Assembly (NCBI GenBank): GCA_022478985.1
Contig: JAKSZP010017468.1
Span: 1 to 64,000 of the forward strand
From: Massospora cicadina
Lineage: Eukaryota; Entomophthoromycota; Entomophthoromycetes; Entomophthorales; Entomophthoraceae
Length of the DNA: 64,000 bases
Reading direction: 5' to 3'
Shown piece by piece: positions 54,090 through 64,000 of this stretch; the first letter of the stretch is position 1, and each line of letters opens with the position of its first letter. The notes below the pieces were generated by a model. It ran no database searches, was not told the origin of the DNA, and saw only the letters and a program-made list of their open reading frames with translations. The position numbers and the translations under genes were made by a program.

Positions 54090-57000
54090 AATCCTCTTTG
54101 GTTTTGAACATATGATAATCAGGGTTGAATTTGCTAATTCGTGGGGTCTGAATGGACTAAGGAAGCGGCAGTGGGTGAAACTCTGATTGCAGCAACATGA
54201 GATAGATATCGGCTTCCTCACTGAATCTAAGTCCAAACCTGGGGTGGAAAAGGACTGGGCTTTTTCAGTTCCCTCTGAAGAAATCATTTTACTCTCACTT
54301 GGTAGATCAACCAAACTTGAACTCGCCCTTAGTGGAGGGAAAGAGGGGAGGGGGAAACCAAAGTGGGGAATTTTGGTCTGGTAGCGGACAAGGTCAAGGT
54401 GTTGGATAAAAGGTTATTGGTTCCTGGACGAGCAGTGGCAGTAATGTCACTGTTTGTAGAGGAATCAATTTGGTTTATTGGCATTTAAGCGCCCAATTCT
54501 GGGTCTTAAAGGAAGGCCTTCTTCCAGAAAGTCAGCCTGAGGATCCAGGAGGAAGGCATCAGAGGGTGGTAGTGCTGAAGGGAGACATGAACTGTGTCTA
54601 CTTTAAGGATGACAGGGTTGGGGCTTCAGGCAACTGGAGTTCTGATCCTGGAGCTCACGAGTTGGCCAGTTTAATGATTGCCCTTGGCCTACTGGATGTG
54701 TGGAGAGAGGGCCATGGTGAGGAAGGGGAGACTGGGTGGAATCACGTTCAGGGGGATCGTTTCTCCCGCATTGACCCTGTGTTGGTGCCCCAGCTCTCTC
54801 CTGAGTCGCTGCAAGTTGATTCTTTAAAATCATAATCCAGGTGCTTTGGACACAAGCTCCTTGAACTGCAGATAAGTGACCCTCAGGTTGCTATTGTGGG
54901 GAAAGGGATCTGAAGACTGAACCTTGAACTCCTGAAGTTGAGTCCACTTTAGGATATCATGAGGAAGAAGGTGAGGTGGTAGAGAAGCCACATTGTGGGG
55001 AAGCCAGATGCGCCAGTAAAATGGTTGCAGATCAAGGCTGATCCAAGATGGCATGTGAAATCTTTGGGAGGCAGTTATGGGCCATGCGTTCAAGGTATGA
55101 AACCTTGAAGAAGAGCTTCAAGAGTACCTGCAAGCAGGCTGCGGTCATGGAGGCATCTGCCTACACGTCCAAGGCTGAATTGTATGCGAAATTGATGGGA
55201 GCCTTCATGGTGGATCGCCTTAAACAAAGGAAGTCTAGGCGGGATGAAGATTCTAAAAGCAATGTGGCTCTACTCTGCAAGGCAGTAGAGGCATTCAGAC
55301 CCTCGGCAAGGATCTTGTCACTTTGTGATGGGGGAGTTGAGGTAAAGAATGCAGTTCACATGGCTGAGTTGGCCAAGTCCTACTATGAGGACCTTTATTG
55401 GCTCCTCTGAGAATGACCCAGAGGCATCCAAAGTACTCACAAGCGGACTGGGGGTACTGATAAAGGAGACTCAGCTGTAACTATGTAGCAGGATCCACAA
55501 GTCAGAGGTGTTGGACGCCATCCTCAAAGGCAAGAATTGCAAGGCTCTTAGGGAGGATGGGTTGATCTTGGAGCTCTACAAGTTATTTTGGGCAGAAATG
55601 TCTGAGATGTTGGCTGAGCTTTACAATCAACTCCTAGCCCTGGTACAATTGAGCCGGCGTTTTCAAAAGGCGTTGTGGTGGTGTTGTATAAGAAGCAAGA
55701 TCCCTCCCTCATGGGGAACTATCGCCATTTGACTCTGCTTAACGATGATTATTAAATTTAATGAAGATCCTAACCAATTGATTAAAGTGGGTTGTGGCGG
55801 ACGTTGGTAGGAAAGAGCAGAATGGGTTTATACCAGAACGCTCAATTACTGACAATTTGATGCTGCTTCACCTTATAGAAGGGTGGGCAAGTAAATAGTA
55901 TAACCAGAGGGGGTGACTACTGTTTCTTGGTCAAGAGAAGGCATATGATTGGGTACATCATGAGTTTCTTTGGGAAGTGTTAAGTAGGGTTGGAATCAAT
56001 GGGCATTTGTTGAGACTGCTTAAAACAATTTATGGGGAAGCCTCATCAGTTGTCAATTTTAATGGGGTCCTCTCTCACTTTTTTAAGGTGTGTATGGGCG
56101 TGCGTCATGGAGACCCTCTATCTTTCTTGTTGTTTATTCTTGCAATATAGACCATTTCAGTGGCTTTCAGAAAGTCGGACAGGAGGAAACTTACCATCAA
56201 CGGCGAGGAATACTCTCATTCAATGTTTGCATATGATACATGAATTTATGTTTCCTCAGAGGAGGAGGAGAAGGTGGTGATGAACATTATGAATATGTAG
56301 CAGAATGCAAGCAACGTGAAGGTCAATCTGTAAAAATTCAGGGATTGGCCCATTGACAGAATGGTGACGTTGGGTTTAGCACCAAAAAACTCAATCCCCT
56401 GGATGGCAAAAGGGGAGGAGTTTCTGTACCATGGGTGTCCCATCCTTAGGCGGGCGTCACTGCATGAAATTTAGCTCAAACTTGAAGCGGACCTTAAAAA
56501 ATGGCTTGGAAGTGGCAATGGCTCAACTTATCTTATTGGGGAAGGGCCATTGTCATGAACACTTTTATTCTTTCCATAATATGGTACATTGTTGGATTTG
56601 TTTCACTTCCAGAATTTTCAATCAAATAATACAGAGTTAACCATCCAGTTCATTTGGTGAGGGCGGGCGTCAAAAACCAGTTTCTCTAACTTGTGTCAGG
56701 AGGTGAAGAAGGAGGGCATCAGTCTGATTAACTTCATGAGTATGATCAAAGCACTTCAGCTGAAGTGGATTGCACAAGTTGCTCAGGAGGTAAAATCCAT
56801 TTGTTGGGCTCCAACATTAAAGGACTATTTCTCTAAGGCTTGCAAGGACATTTCAAAAAAGGATATTGGTGTTAGCTGAGGCATCAATCAAGGGACCATT
56901 CCAAGATTGGGGAACATTTCAGGCTACTGGAAGAAATTACTTTAGACCTTGGGAAGGCAACAAGGGTAGATTGGAGGGTGGAGAGTGGACCATTGAAAGG

Positions 57001-57900
57001 ATCCAGACAATATCCCTTTTAGATGAACTTGGGGACTGGAGATGGAACCTTATCTGCGTAAGAACTTTAAGCACTTTATTGGGGTGGTTCACTGGAAGGA
57101 CCTCCTTGATGGTGATGTCCAAAGAGTGCTTAGGGTGGAAGCAGCTAATAATTTTGCCAGTGCCTCTATGGTGCTAGTAAGGAAGGCATGGGATTTTGTG
57201 GAAGCAACTAAAGTGCCTTATTGCTGGAGGGAAGAAATTCCTTCCCTGGCTGCATTAGAGGCTGGGGAAGACTGTTCAGAAGGTCGTGGAGTGCAGGACC
57301 AGCGGGTGTTCCTGAGAGGAAGAGTAGGCTGGAGATACCCCAGATGGGAAAGCCTCTTTGTCCTTTGGAGCTGGCTCAAGGTGGGAGGTGGTAGTAGTGT
57401 CTGGCTCTCAGATTTTACAACCGCTAGGTTCCAGAAGTTACAAGACATAGAGCTTTGCTTGACGTACTTGTTCTGAATCACTTGCAAAATGCGACCTAAC
57501 CTAATGGACCTGTGGGGGAGGAGGGTTAAGGGATGCTGGTCTATACCAGTTCAGAACTTTCTCTTCCAACTCCGCAGCAACCTCTTGGTCACTGGGGCGA
57601 CTCTGCGTAAGTGGAGTAAACACAAGGAGGATGACCTTCTGTATGCCTGTAAGGTATGTGGAGGGGAGGATATGGCAAAGCACATCTTCACAGAGTGTCC
57701 AGTAGCAGATGCTGAGTGAAGTAGTGTTCTCCTATGGTATGAAGCATACCAACCAGGGTGTAAGTTATCCTCTGGTCATCTTGCATGGCCAGAGATCCTG
57801 AATGCGTATGCCCACCAAGTCTGCTTGCAGACAAGGAGAGGTTCAGGGTCTGGTGCACAATTTGGGGGAGGTGATATATGGTCTATGGCTTGCCAGAAAT
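54090..57900 (+). pseudogene. LINE-2 ORF2: endonuclease and reverse transcriptase, decayed
   Basis: Endonuclease: N-S-W-G-L-N-G-L-R-K-R (54136-54168), I-G-F-L-T-E-S-K near 54210, G-D-M-N (54582-54593, family G-D-F-N), F-S-R-I-D-P-V (54760-54782). RT: G-F-I-P-E-R-S-I-T-D-N-L near 55830, F-L-G-Q-E-K-A-Y-D at about 55924 (motif A Asp is Gly), R-H-G-D-P-L-S near 56108, and F-A-Y-D near 56224 where F-A-D-D is expected. The C-terminal zinc motif C-K-V-C...H-I-F-T-E-C lies at 57649-57699, intact. Stops and frameshifts throughout. Confidence 0.8.
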
Positions 57901-58104
57901 CAACGTTGGCTCCCTTCAGAAAGAATCCAGGCAACAAGCTCCCTGTACATAGTTAAGCAACGGCTAGAAATAGTTGTAGAAAGCTATGGCAATCCTCTTT
58001 TCTCAAGTAAGTCCAACTTGGGGGTCAGTCTGGTCTCATTCCTCGCAGTAAGGAATGGGAGGCATATCTCTGAATTGCTAGGTAGCCTTTGCTGCCTGGT
58101 ATAT

Positions 58105-58278
58105 TAAACAGTGAGGAATATGTCAGTTTTGGGGTTTTGTTAGCCAATCCACCTGCTTTCAGGCCCACATCTGTGGTTCTTAGATTCGCGCAGCCCCAGT
58201 GCAGTGGGGGGCAGTACATCGGGTTTCATCCTGCAAAGTTTCCTGCACTGGGTGCCCTAATGGGCATACAAAAACTCA
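58105..58278 (+). repeat. LINE-2 3' tail
   Basis: Untranslated tail recovered three times in the window (here, 2843-2995 minus, 8220-8343 minus). It can fold: CCAGTGCAG (58195-58203) with CTGCACTGG (58242-58250). It ends CATACAAAAACTCA. Such tails are what LINE RTs recognise. Confidence 0.65.
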
Positions 58279-58292
58279 AAGATAACCAACCA

Positions 58293-58850
58293 CACTGTAA
58301 ACTTTTTTATGCATCCTTTAATGTAGGTCAGCAAAAGATCAGTCAGTATTGAGATGGACGCTCCCTATGCTGATGGCAGTCAAGAGCCTCAAGACCCTTG
58401 TTCTAGCTCTAGCTCTATTCCAAGTACCTTAGGATGTTTTGTGTTAGCTGCGCCTGCAGAAGTTGACGTACCTCTTTCTATTTAAGAAAATAAAGATCTC
58501 CAGCTTTCTTATTTTTATGTTGGTCAGTCACACAAACAAATTTTGGCAGTCAGCTCCTCTATGGAAAGCCAAGCATTTTCAGATAAAACTTTTAAAGGCA
58601 TTGAACAGCCCCAAGCTTGGCTGTAGCAGAATCCTCCGCTTGCATTGCTACAAATCCCTAATGACAGTTTGCTAGCTGTTAATTCCCAATTTGGATCTTT
58701 GGTGGTTCAAGTAAAAGTAGTTGTACATATGGTTAAAGTTCTGGCGATAATTGGCACCAGTTCTTGGTTAACTTTATTTTCCTCCCAACTTATCCAGAAA
58801 TTAAAAAATGGCTCTGGACTTGATTCACATAGCTGACTATAAACGGCAAG
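58293..58850 (+). pseudogene. Element C Gag end and protease, decayed
   Basis: Starts with the second half of the zinc knuckle, then an acidic Ser/Pro-rich linker (58350-58480). V-Q-V-K-V-V-V-H-M-V-K-V-L-A-I-I-G-T-S-S (about 58704-58763) is the retropepsin region in which the catalytic Asp of D-T-G-A-S is Gly, so the protease is inactive. Confidence 0.55.
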
Positions 58851-59579
58851 TAATAAGTCAACTAAGGCAATAGGAGCATAAAATGCCTTATCCCTACAAT
58901 TTAGGAAACTTTTAATAACTGCCCCTGCCATTGCGTTAGAGAATGCCAAACATGAACTGCTTATTGGAGTTCATCTGATGTGAGAGTTTAACTTCATTAT
59001 CAACCATAAAGAAAAGTAACTTTGCTATTAAGGTATTGTATCCCATTAATATTTGAACTTCCCATCAAAAGTAAAGGAGCTCCAAAAATGGACATGTTAC
59101 CTCAAATATACGTCCTCCATTTGTAAAGTTTAGTATCAAGTCTTATTAAAAAGAAAACTAAGTTAACCCTGGATGCTGTGGATGCCAAAGATGGGATCCC
59201 TCTATATACCCTCATCCTATCACAATACACTCCAGCTCACAAGTTATTGTGGATATGGGGATCATAATTTCACCCCTCTTAGTCTAGTTTTGGAGCTAAG
59301 TGGACATCAAAACTCTTCAATAAGAGAAGCGTTGACCTGCCTGGGAATTTTGGATCCTGCCTATGGGAAATCTATCATTATTCTATTTAAGAACTTAACA
59401 AATGAAACCCTCCAAGTCCCTTGATATGCCCCTATCACTTACATAAAACTATGTCCCATTGAAAATATTGCCAATGTGAGCAGTTTTGGATCTTTACAAG
59501 GTTTAGTATTTGATCCCCTACTTACCATAGCTCTAGTCAAAAATATAATTGGAGACAATCTCACCCTAACAAATTTTAG

Positions 59580-60430
59580 AACGTCAAAGACTCCTTGAGA
59601 AGTATGGCAATAATATTCCTTAATATTAAGTGACTATGGGAAAATTTCCAGGGTAATTTACTATTTTTGAGACTGAGGCTCACTCTCCGTTCAAATACTG
59701 GCCATACCAAAAATCCAAAGTAGAAGAAGCTCAAGGGGCCTTAGAGCTATAGAAACTGTTAGAGGTCAGGTTACTGGAGCTTTTTAAAAGCCCATGGGCT
59801 TCCCTACTCCTATTAATTTGGAAGAAGGATGGTGACCACCGTGTTGTCAAGGATTATCACCGCCTCAATTCTATCACACAAAAAGATAGCTATTCTCTGT
59901 AATGTATAAATGATTCCTTACGCTTAATGTCAGGTTCCGTTATTCTTGGCTATGGATCTTGCCAGTGAGTACTGGCAAGTTGATTTGTCACAAGAGGATT
60001 GTGAGAGATGCGCTCTCATCTCAAGTGAAGGACTATTTGAGCCCATTCAAATGCCGCAGGGGTTACGTAACACCCCTGATACCTTCCAACGCGCCATGGA
60101 TAAACTCTTAGGAGATTTAAAATGCTCCTGTGTGCTAGTTTATCTTAACAATATTACCTTTTTTTGAGAATCTTTACTGAGCACCTAGATCATTTCAGAC
60201 AAAGCTTTTGGTAGTTATGAAAATATTCTCTAAAACTAGCCGTCAAAATGCTCCTTCTTTCATAATGAAATGGATTTTGGGCCATAAGGTAAGTAAAGCC
60301 AGAATAGCCCCAATGGACGACAAGGTCCTGGCCATTGCTAAGGTGTCCCTATCCCTTAACCCCTACAAGATGTACAAGCTTTTTTTAGATGGTAGGATAT
60401 TATCGCCAGTTTATTCCCCACTTTGCTGAC
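59580..60430 (+). pseudogene. Element C reverse transcriptase, decayed
   Basis: Open frame 59946-60167 reads M-D-L-A-S-E-Y-W-Q-V (motif A Asp kept), C-A-L-I-S-S-E-G-L-F, M-P-Q-G-L-R-N-T-P-D-T-F-Q-R-A-M-D, then V-Y-L-N-N-I: both Asp of Y-L-D-D are Asn (codons AAC AAT). Upstream pieces show the K-P-M-G-F-P and P-C-C-x-G-L blocks. Typical Ty3 RT. Confidence 0.85.
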
Positions 60431-60589
60431 ACCTCCAAGCCTCTAGTGTATCTATCAAAGAAAGGGATACCCTTCCAGTGGAAAGAAGAGCAACAGCAGG
60501 CCACAACATACTACTTGTCTCTCTCTCTCACTCTCCAGTACTTATTCATCTGAATTTTAATAAACCCTTTTCTCCTTTTTACCAATACT

Positions 60590-60960
60590 AGCAATATAGC
60601 CATTGGAGCCATATTATCTCATCACGATGAAAACTTAGTGGACCATCCTATCACCTACTATAGCAAAACTCTAACCAGAGCTGAACGCAACTATAGCATT
60701 ATGGAATGCAAATTCTTGGAAGTACTTTTGGCTATTAAGCATTTCTGACTTATTTATATGGAAAACATTTCAACATAATTACAAACATGCTTTCTTGTGA
60801 TGGGTACATCAAATGAAGAACCCCAATAGGAGCTTAGCTTGATGGGCTTTAAACTATAAGCCTATGACCTTTCCATCATCCATCAACCAGGGCCCAAACA
60901 CCAAAACGCGGATTGCCTATCCCAACTTTCCATATTAATTTTAACCAACCCTGAAATGGA
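60590..60960 (+). pseudogene. Element C RNase H, decayed
   Basis: Plus frame gives A-I-G-A-I-L-S-H-H-D, P-I-T-Y-Y-S-K-T-L-T-R-A-E-R-N-Y (P-I-A-Y-x-S-R-x-L in the family), E-C-K-F-L-E-V-L-L-A-I-K-H-F (catalytic Glu), and near its end H-Q-P-G-P-K-H-Q-N-A-D-C-L-S (G-x-x-N-x-x-A-D-x-L-S). Few stops, so this is one of the better preserved domains. Confidence 0.8.
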
Positions 60961-61099
60961 TTGACTCTATTACATCCTAATACAATTGCATTTATGGAAG
61001 GATGAATCCCCAATCCTTCAAAAGTAACTAAAGAAAAATTATGTGAATCTTTAAGTCAAAAACGGCCAACTGTACAAACTTGTGTCCCAAAAATGAGTA

Positions 61100-62180
61100 C
61101 CCTATGTACAACCAACAGCTCAAACTGATATTATTTTGAAGAGACATTGGAAATTTGGCCACGGGGAAGTTGGTAAACCTACTAGTGGCTCAAGACTCAA
61201 TGTTACTGGGAAGTAATGCTTGTTTCAATCCAAGATGTATTAGAGTCCTGCCTGGTATGTAAAACTCAAGCTGGATCTAATCTACAATCTTAACATCCAG
61301 TGATTCCACCCTGTGAACCCTTCCATACTATTAGCATTGATGTTGTTGGCCCTTTCCCTTGAGCTTCTAATGGTCATCGGCTCCTCCCCCTAGCAGTAGA
61401 TCATTTAACTAAGTGGATCAAAGCTGTATTACTACCCTCTGCTTCAGCAAAAGCTACTGCCATGTTTTTATATAATCAAATTATCACCCATCATGATTGC
61501 CCTGATATAATCCTTTCTGATAATGGGCAAAACTTCCAATCATCACTGGTGAAAGATTTAACTGAACTGATGGGATCCACTCAGGTATTCTCCACCCCCT
61601 ACCATATTGCAACCAATGAAATGGTAGAGCGGGCAAAGGTACTTTAACTGCAACCCTCCTGAAAATGGCTATGATTGACCCCCTTCATTGGCCCCAATAT
61701 TTGCCTAGTCCAAACCTATCCTATAGAATCATCTATCGTCAAACAATTAAGATGTCATCTTTTCAAGAGTTTTATGGAAGAAATCCCCAGCTGCCTTATA
61801 AAGTGCAGGCTATGCTTGATCAAGCCTACCCCAAAGCCCCTGAAGTCACTATGTAAAGTATTACCAATGAAATTATCTGATTTCAGGATCTGGCTTCTAT
61901 GAACCTATCTGTTACAACTAGTAGAGAAGCTAATTAATTTTAATGAAAATCATGATCCCCTGAACACCTTCCACTGGGTAACCTAGTCCTTTTCTACCAT
62001 CATTGGCCTGGAGGTTGCAACAGCAAATTGTGCACCAAATGGTCGGTGCTCTACAAAGTTATTTATATGTGGGCAACAAACACTCAATTATAGAGGTCAT
62101 TCAAGGTACCATAGTAAACTGCATACATATTTGCTTTCTCCGTTCATTTAACCACCTAGCTAAGATCTATAGGTGTACGT
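61100..62180 (+). pseudogene. Element C integrase, decayed
   Basis: Zinc part near 61140-61270 (H-W-K-F-G-H-G, then C-L-V-C-K-T-Q-A-G). Core: I-S-I-D-V-V-G-P-F-P (61332-61360), A-V-D-H-L-T-K-W-I-K-A-V, C-P-D-I-I-L-S-D-N-G-Q-N-F (61500-61535) and S-T-P-Y-H-I-A-T-N-E-M-V-E (catalytic Glu codon near 61618). The tail (61675-62150) ends in a G-P-Y-like K-V-I-Y segment. Frameshifts near 61640, 61720 and 61880. Confidence 0.85.
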
Positions 62181-63606
62181 TGTCAGAATTCCTACCCAAA
62201 TTGGAGATTTGGATGTGTCAGCTAAAGGGAATTAATCCCAATCTGATGAAATAGCCTAAATGTCATGGTCAAATGACATCATAGTGGAGACCAACCCCAA
62301 GGATAAAGCTGGGCGCCAGAAGGCCTAGAAGGTGAAGCTTCAGGCTCTCCTTGACCTCAGGCACACACTGGACCAACGCTGGGTATAAGCTAAGTATGCC
62401 CAGGTTGGTACTAGTGGGGTGCCTAACGCCCAGCCCCTTACATCAGCCCAGGCATCAAAACGGATGGTTTACACAATTAACATGGATGGTTAATTTGGTT
62501 AGTTGAGGAACGGGGTTTCAAAACCCATTCCATTTATGGAATCACACGTTCAAGTCAAATCCAACTTCAATCTATTGCTCAAGTGAAGTCAGTTTCGGTG
62601 TTTTCTACCAATTCAGATGGTAGTCTGTGTCTATTGGTAGATTGGTGCTTGGGACCACTTCAGTAGACCCCAATTTCCCCCAACAAAGTTTAATTATGTT
62701 TTCCCTGACCAACATTCCTTATTGGTCAACTTCCCAATAAACATTTCCCCATTTATATCACTTTATTCATGATATCTCAAACAATCCTGTGCACAGACCT
62801 CTTTGAGGAGGTCTCACGCTACCTTAACAACCACATTTTATATATGATTAGGCTTTCACCTAGTGCACCATTGATTCGCTCAGGTTCCCTTCAACCTGTG
62901 ACTTTTACCATTTCTTCCTTCATGCACTGTTTCATTTTTGGTTGGGTTTTTACAATAATAATCGCTCACTTTTGCTTGAGTTATTATTGCTCCAGCACCC
63001 TCTGCTGGGCAATAGTGACTTTTATTCTAACAGCTAGTTCCCTGGTGTTGGCCCTGTGCACCGAGCACTACCACGCTGGGAACAGGAGAGTTATAGACAC
63101 TCTCCTTACACTAAACATTTAATGGGGATATCCCTAATGAAAATTGCAGCCTTGCAACATCAGAGATCAACCCCAACTTATGCGGTTGACTATTTTATAC
63201 CCAAAACTTCCAAATATTGGGGTTCAAACACAATCCATGTGGCAAGTGAATCCTATTTGACCAAAATGATGATCCTGCCGCAGAATCCTCAATTTGTATA
63301 AAAAATATAGATCTTAGCTTGTAACGCTTGGAGATTTACTGAGAAAACCTCCCTGAATTTCCATATAGTTATGATTTTAAACAAATAAAGATTACTCTCT
63401 TCTTTGCCATTATAAGTCAAATTGGCCTACCTCTATTTACTTAGAGACAAACATATATTTAGGATTTACCACTCAAGTCATAGTATCCTGAGTGAAGACT
63501 TTTTGACCAAGGAAAGTAAAACTTATACTACAACGCCCAGGAACTTTGGGTCCCCTGGCCTCAAAAAATTAAGGGATACGTGGTACCAACCACTGTGGTC
63601 CTGACA
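62181..63606 (+). repeat. 3' LTR of element C, interrupted by solo LTR D
   Basis: TGTCAG at 62181, CTGACA ending at 63606. About 571 bp once D and its duplication are removed, against 567 bp for the 5' LTR. CTGCC follows. Confidence 0.85.
62261..63110 (+). mobile_element. Solo LTR D
   Basis: 850 bp, TGTCATGG...CTCCTTACA, with the perfect 5-bp duplication CTAAA at 62256-62260 and 63111-63115. It interrupts the 3' LTR of C at a point where the 5' LTR (near 49654) is continuous. No other D sequence is in the window. Confidence 0.85.
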
Positions 63607-64000
63607 CTGCCTATTAGATAATGGTGGTATCAATGGTCATGCTTGATATGTGCCACTTGCATATGAATGTTCCCTCATGGAGTTTGTGATCAAATGTTCA
63701 GGTCCTCAAATGGTCAAGGAATATTTGGGTAGTGTGGACTTTCAGTTGATTCTTCCCACTCATTGGAACCAGCACCCCAACTTTTACGTTTTCCAGTTGT
63801 CACCATTCAAAGGTATTCCATCTGTGGATCCTAGGCTGGTGGTGATCAAAGACTTTATGGGGGGTTGATATGGACACTATTTTGGCATCCCATCACTTGC
63901 ATCACTCAGTGCAGTACCTGGTGTTATGGAAAGGATTTCCCAGAAGGGTGCCTCCATCCTGCTAATCAAGCTCCCAAAGGTGCATAAAAATGTTATGTTG
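63607..64000 (+). pseudogene. A2 integrase tail and chromodomain, partial
   Basis: A2 resumes after element C. Reading gives V-D-T-I-L-A-S-H-H, then Q-Y-L-V-L-W-K-G-F-P (about 63866-63945), a good chromodomain start (Y-L-V-K-W-K-G-Y-P). Corresponds to A1 32310-32740. Runs off the window. Confidence 0.65.

Larger units (their letters stand above)
52209..58278 (+). mobile_element. LINE-2: full-length L1/Tx1-like LINE, nested in element C
   Basis: 6,070 bp between 14-bp target-site duplications differing at one base: AAGAGAACCAACCA (52195-52208) and AAGATAACCAACCA (58279-58292). It has a 5' UTR of about 450 bp shared with the mini-LINE, ORF1, ORF2, and a 3' tail also found at 2843-2995 and 8220-8343. 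It splits the zinc-knuckle codons of the element C Gag. Confidence 0.9.
49581..63606 (+). mobile_element. LTR retrotransposon C, nested in A2
   Basis: LTR-gag-pol-LTR element with LINE-2 in its Gag and solo LTR D in its 3' LTR. Without those it is about 7.1 kb. Pol order is protease, RT, RNase H, integrase (Ty3 type). All domains are readable but broken. A2 sequence resumes at 63607 where it left off at 49580, next to a four-of-five target-site duplication. Confidence 0.85.
32845..64000 (+). mobile_element. Chromovirus A, second tandem copy (A2), interrupted twice
   Basis: Sequence belonging to A2 is 32845-35775, 48113-49580 and 63607-64000. The two gaps are filled by elements B and C. Joined in order, the three pieces give the same domain order as A1, and the breaks fall inside the RNase H region and after the integrase core. 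The copy runs off the right edge. Confidence 0.7.

Noticed and set aside
53442..54314. Long minus-strand ORFs of 111 and 178 codons
   Set aside because: They are antisense shadows of LINE-2 ORF1 and ORF2, whose zinc knuckle and endonuclease motifs lie on the plus strand.
1..64000. CRISPR arrays, bacterial operons or phage genes
   Set aside because: No regularly spaced identical repeats and no bacterial gene architecture were seen; the content is eukaryotic transposons.

Overview
The window looks like a repeat-dominated stretch of a fungal nuclear chromosome. The evidence is one intact, intron-free gene for a C-5 sterol desaturase (ERG3 type), embedded in AT-rich DNA made of decayed Ty3-type LTR retrotransposons (several with chromodomains) and two L1/Tx1-like LINE families. 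Nothing bacterial is present: no operons and no ribosome binding sites. The lineage cannot be fixed from sequence alone. A large, repeat-swollen fungal genome, perhaps an early-diverging one, fits best.

Layout. 1-1140: start of a Ty3-type element (H) on the minus strand, with gag running off the left edge. 2843-3654: an 812-bp mini-LINE on the minus strand, made of the two ends of LINE-2. 5544-7475: a half-LINE that carries only ORF1 and sits between perfect 16-bp target-site duplications. 8011-12963: three LTRs of family F (one followed by a primer-binding site), with a LINE-2 tail fragment and a B-like LTR inserted in them. 14474-20882: a chromovirus (G) with readable but broken RT, RNase H, integrase and chromodomain. 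20948-21045: a near-perfect long hairpin. About 24180-26760: a host island, richer in CpG, holding ERG3 and, 50 bp upstream of it, a tRNA-like sequence with pol III boxes. 27175-64000: two tandem copies of chromovirus A. The second copy is split by LTR element B (35776-48112, itself split by LINE-1) and by LTR element C (49581-63606, itself split by LINE-2 and solo LTR D).

Insertion order could be read for most layers, because target-site duplications or interrupted coding frames are visible at the junctions. Almost all transposon reading frames carry stops and frameshifts. Every RT motif that I could read has lost a catalytic aspartate, or is frameshifted there, so no element appears autonomous today. 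Apart from ERG3 and perhaps two small ORFs near 24.6-25.2 kb, no host gene could be supported. Boundaries given as approximate were judged by eye from repeat-to-repeat comparison.
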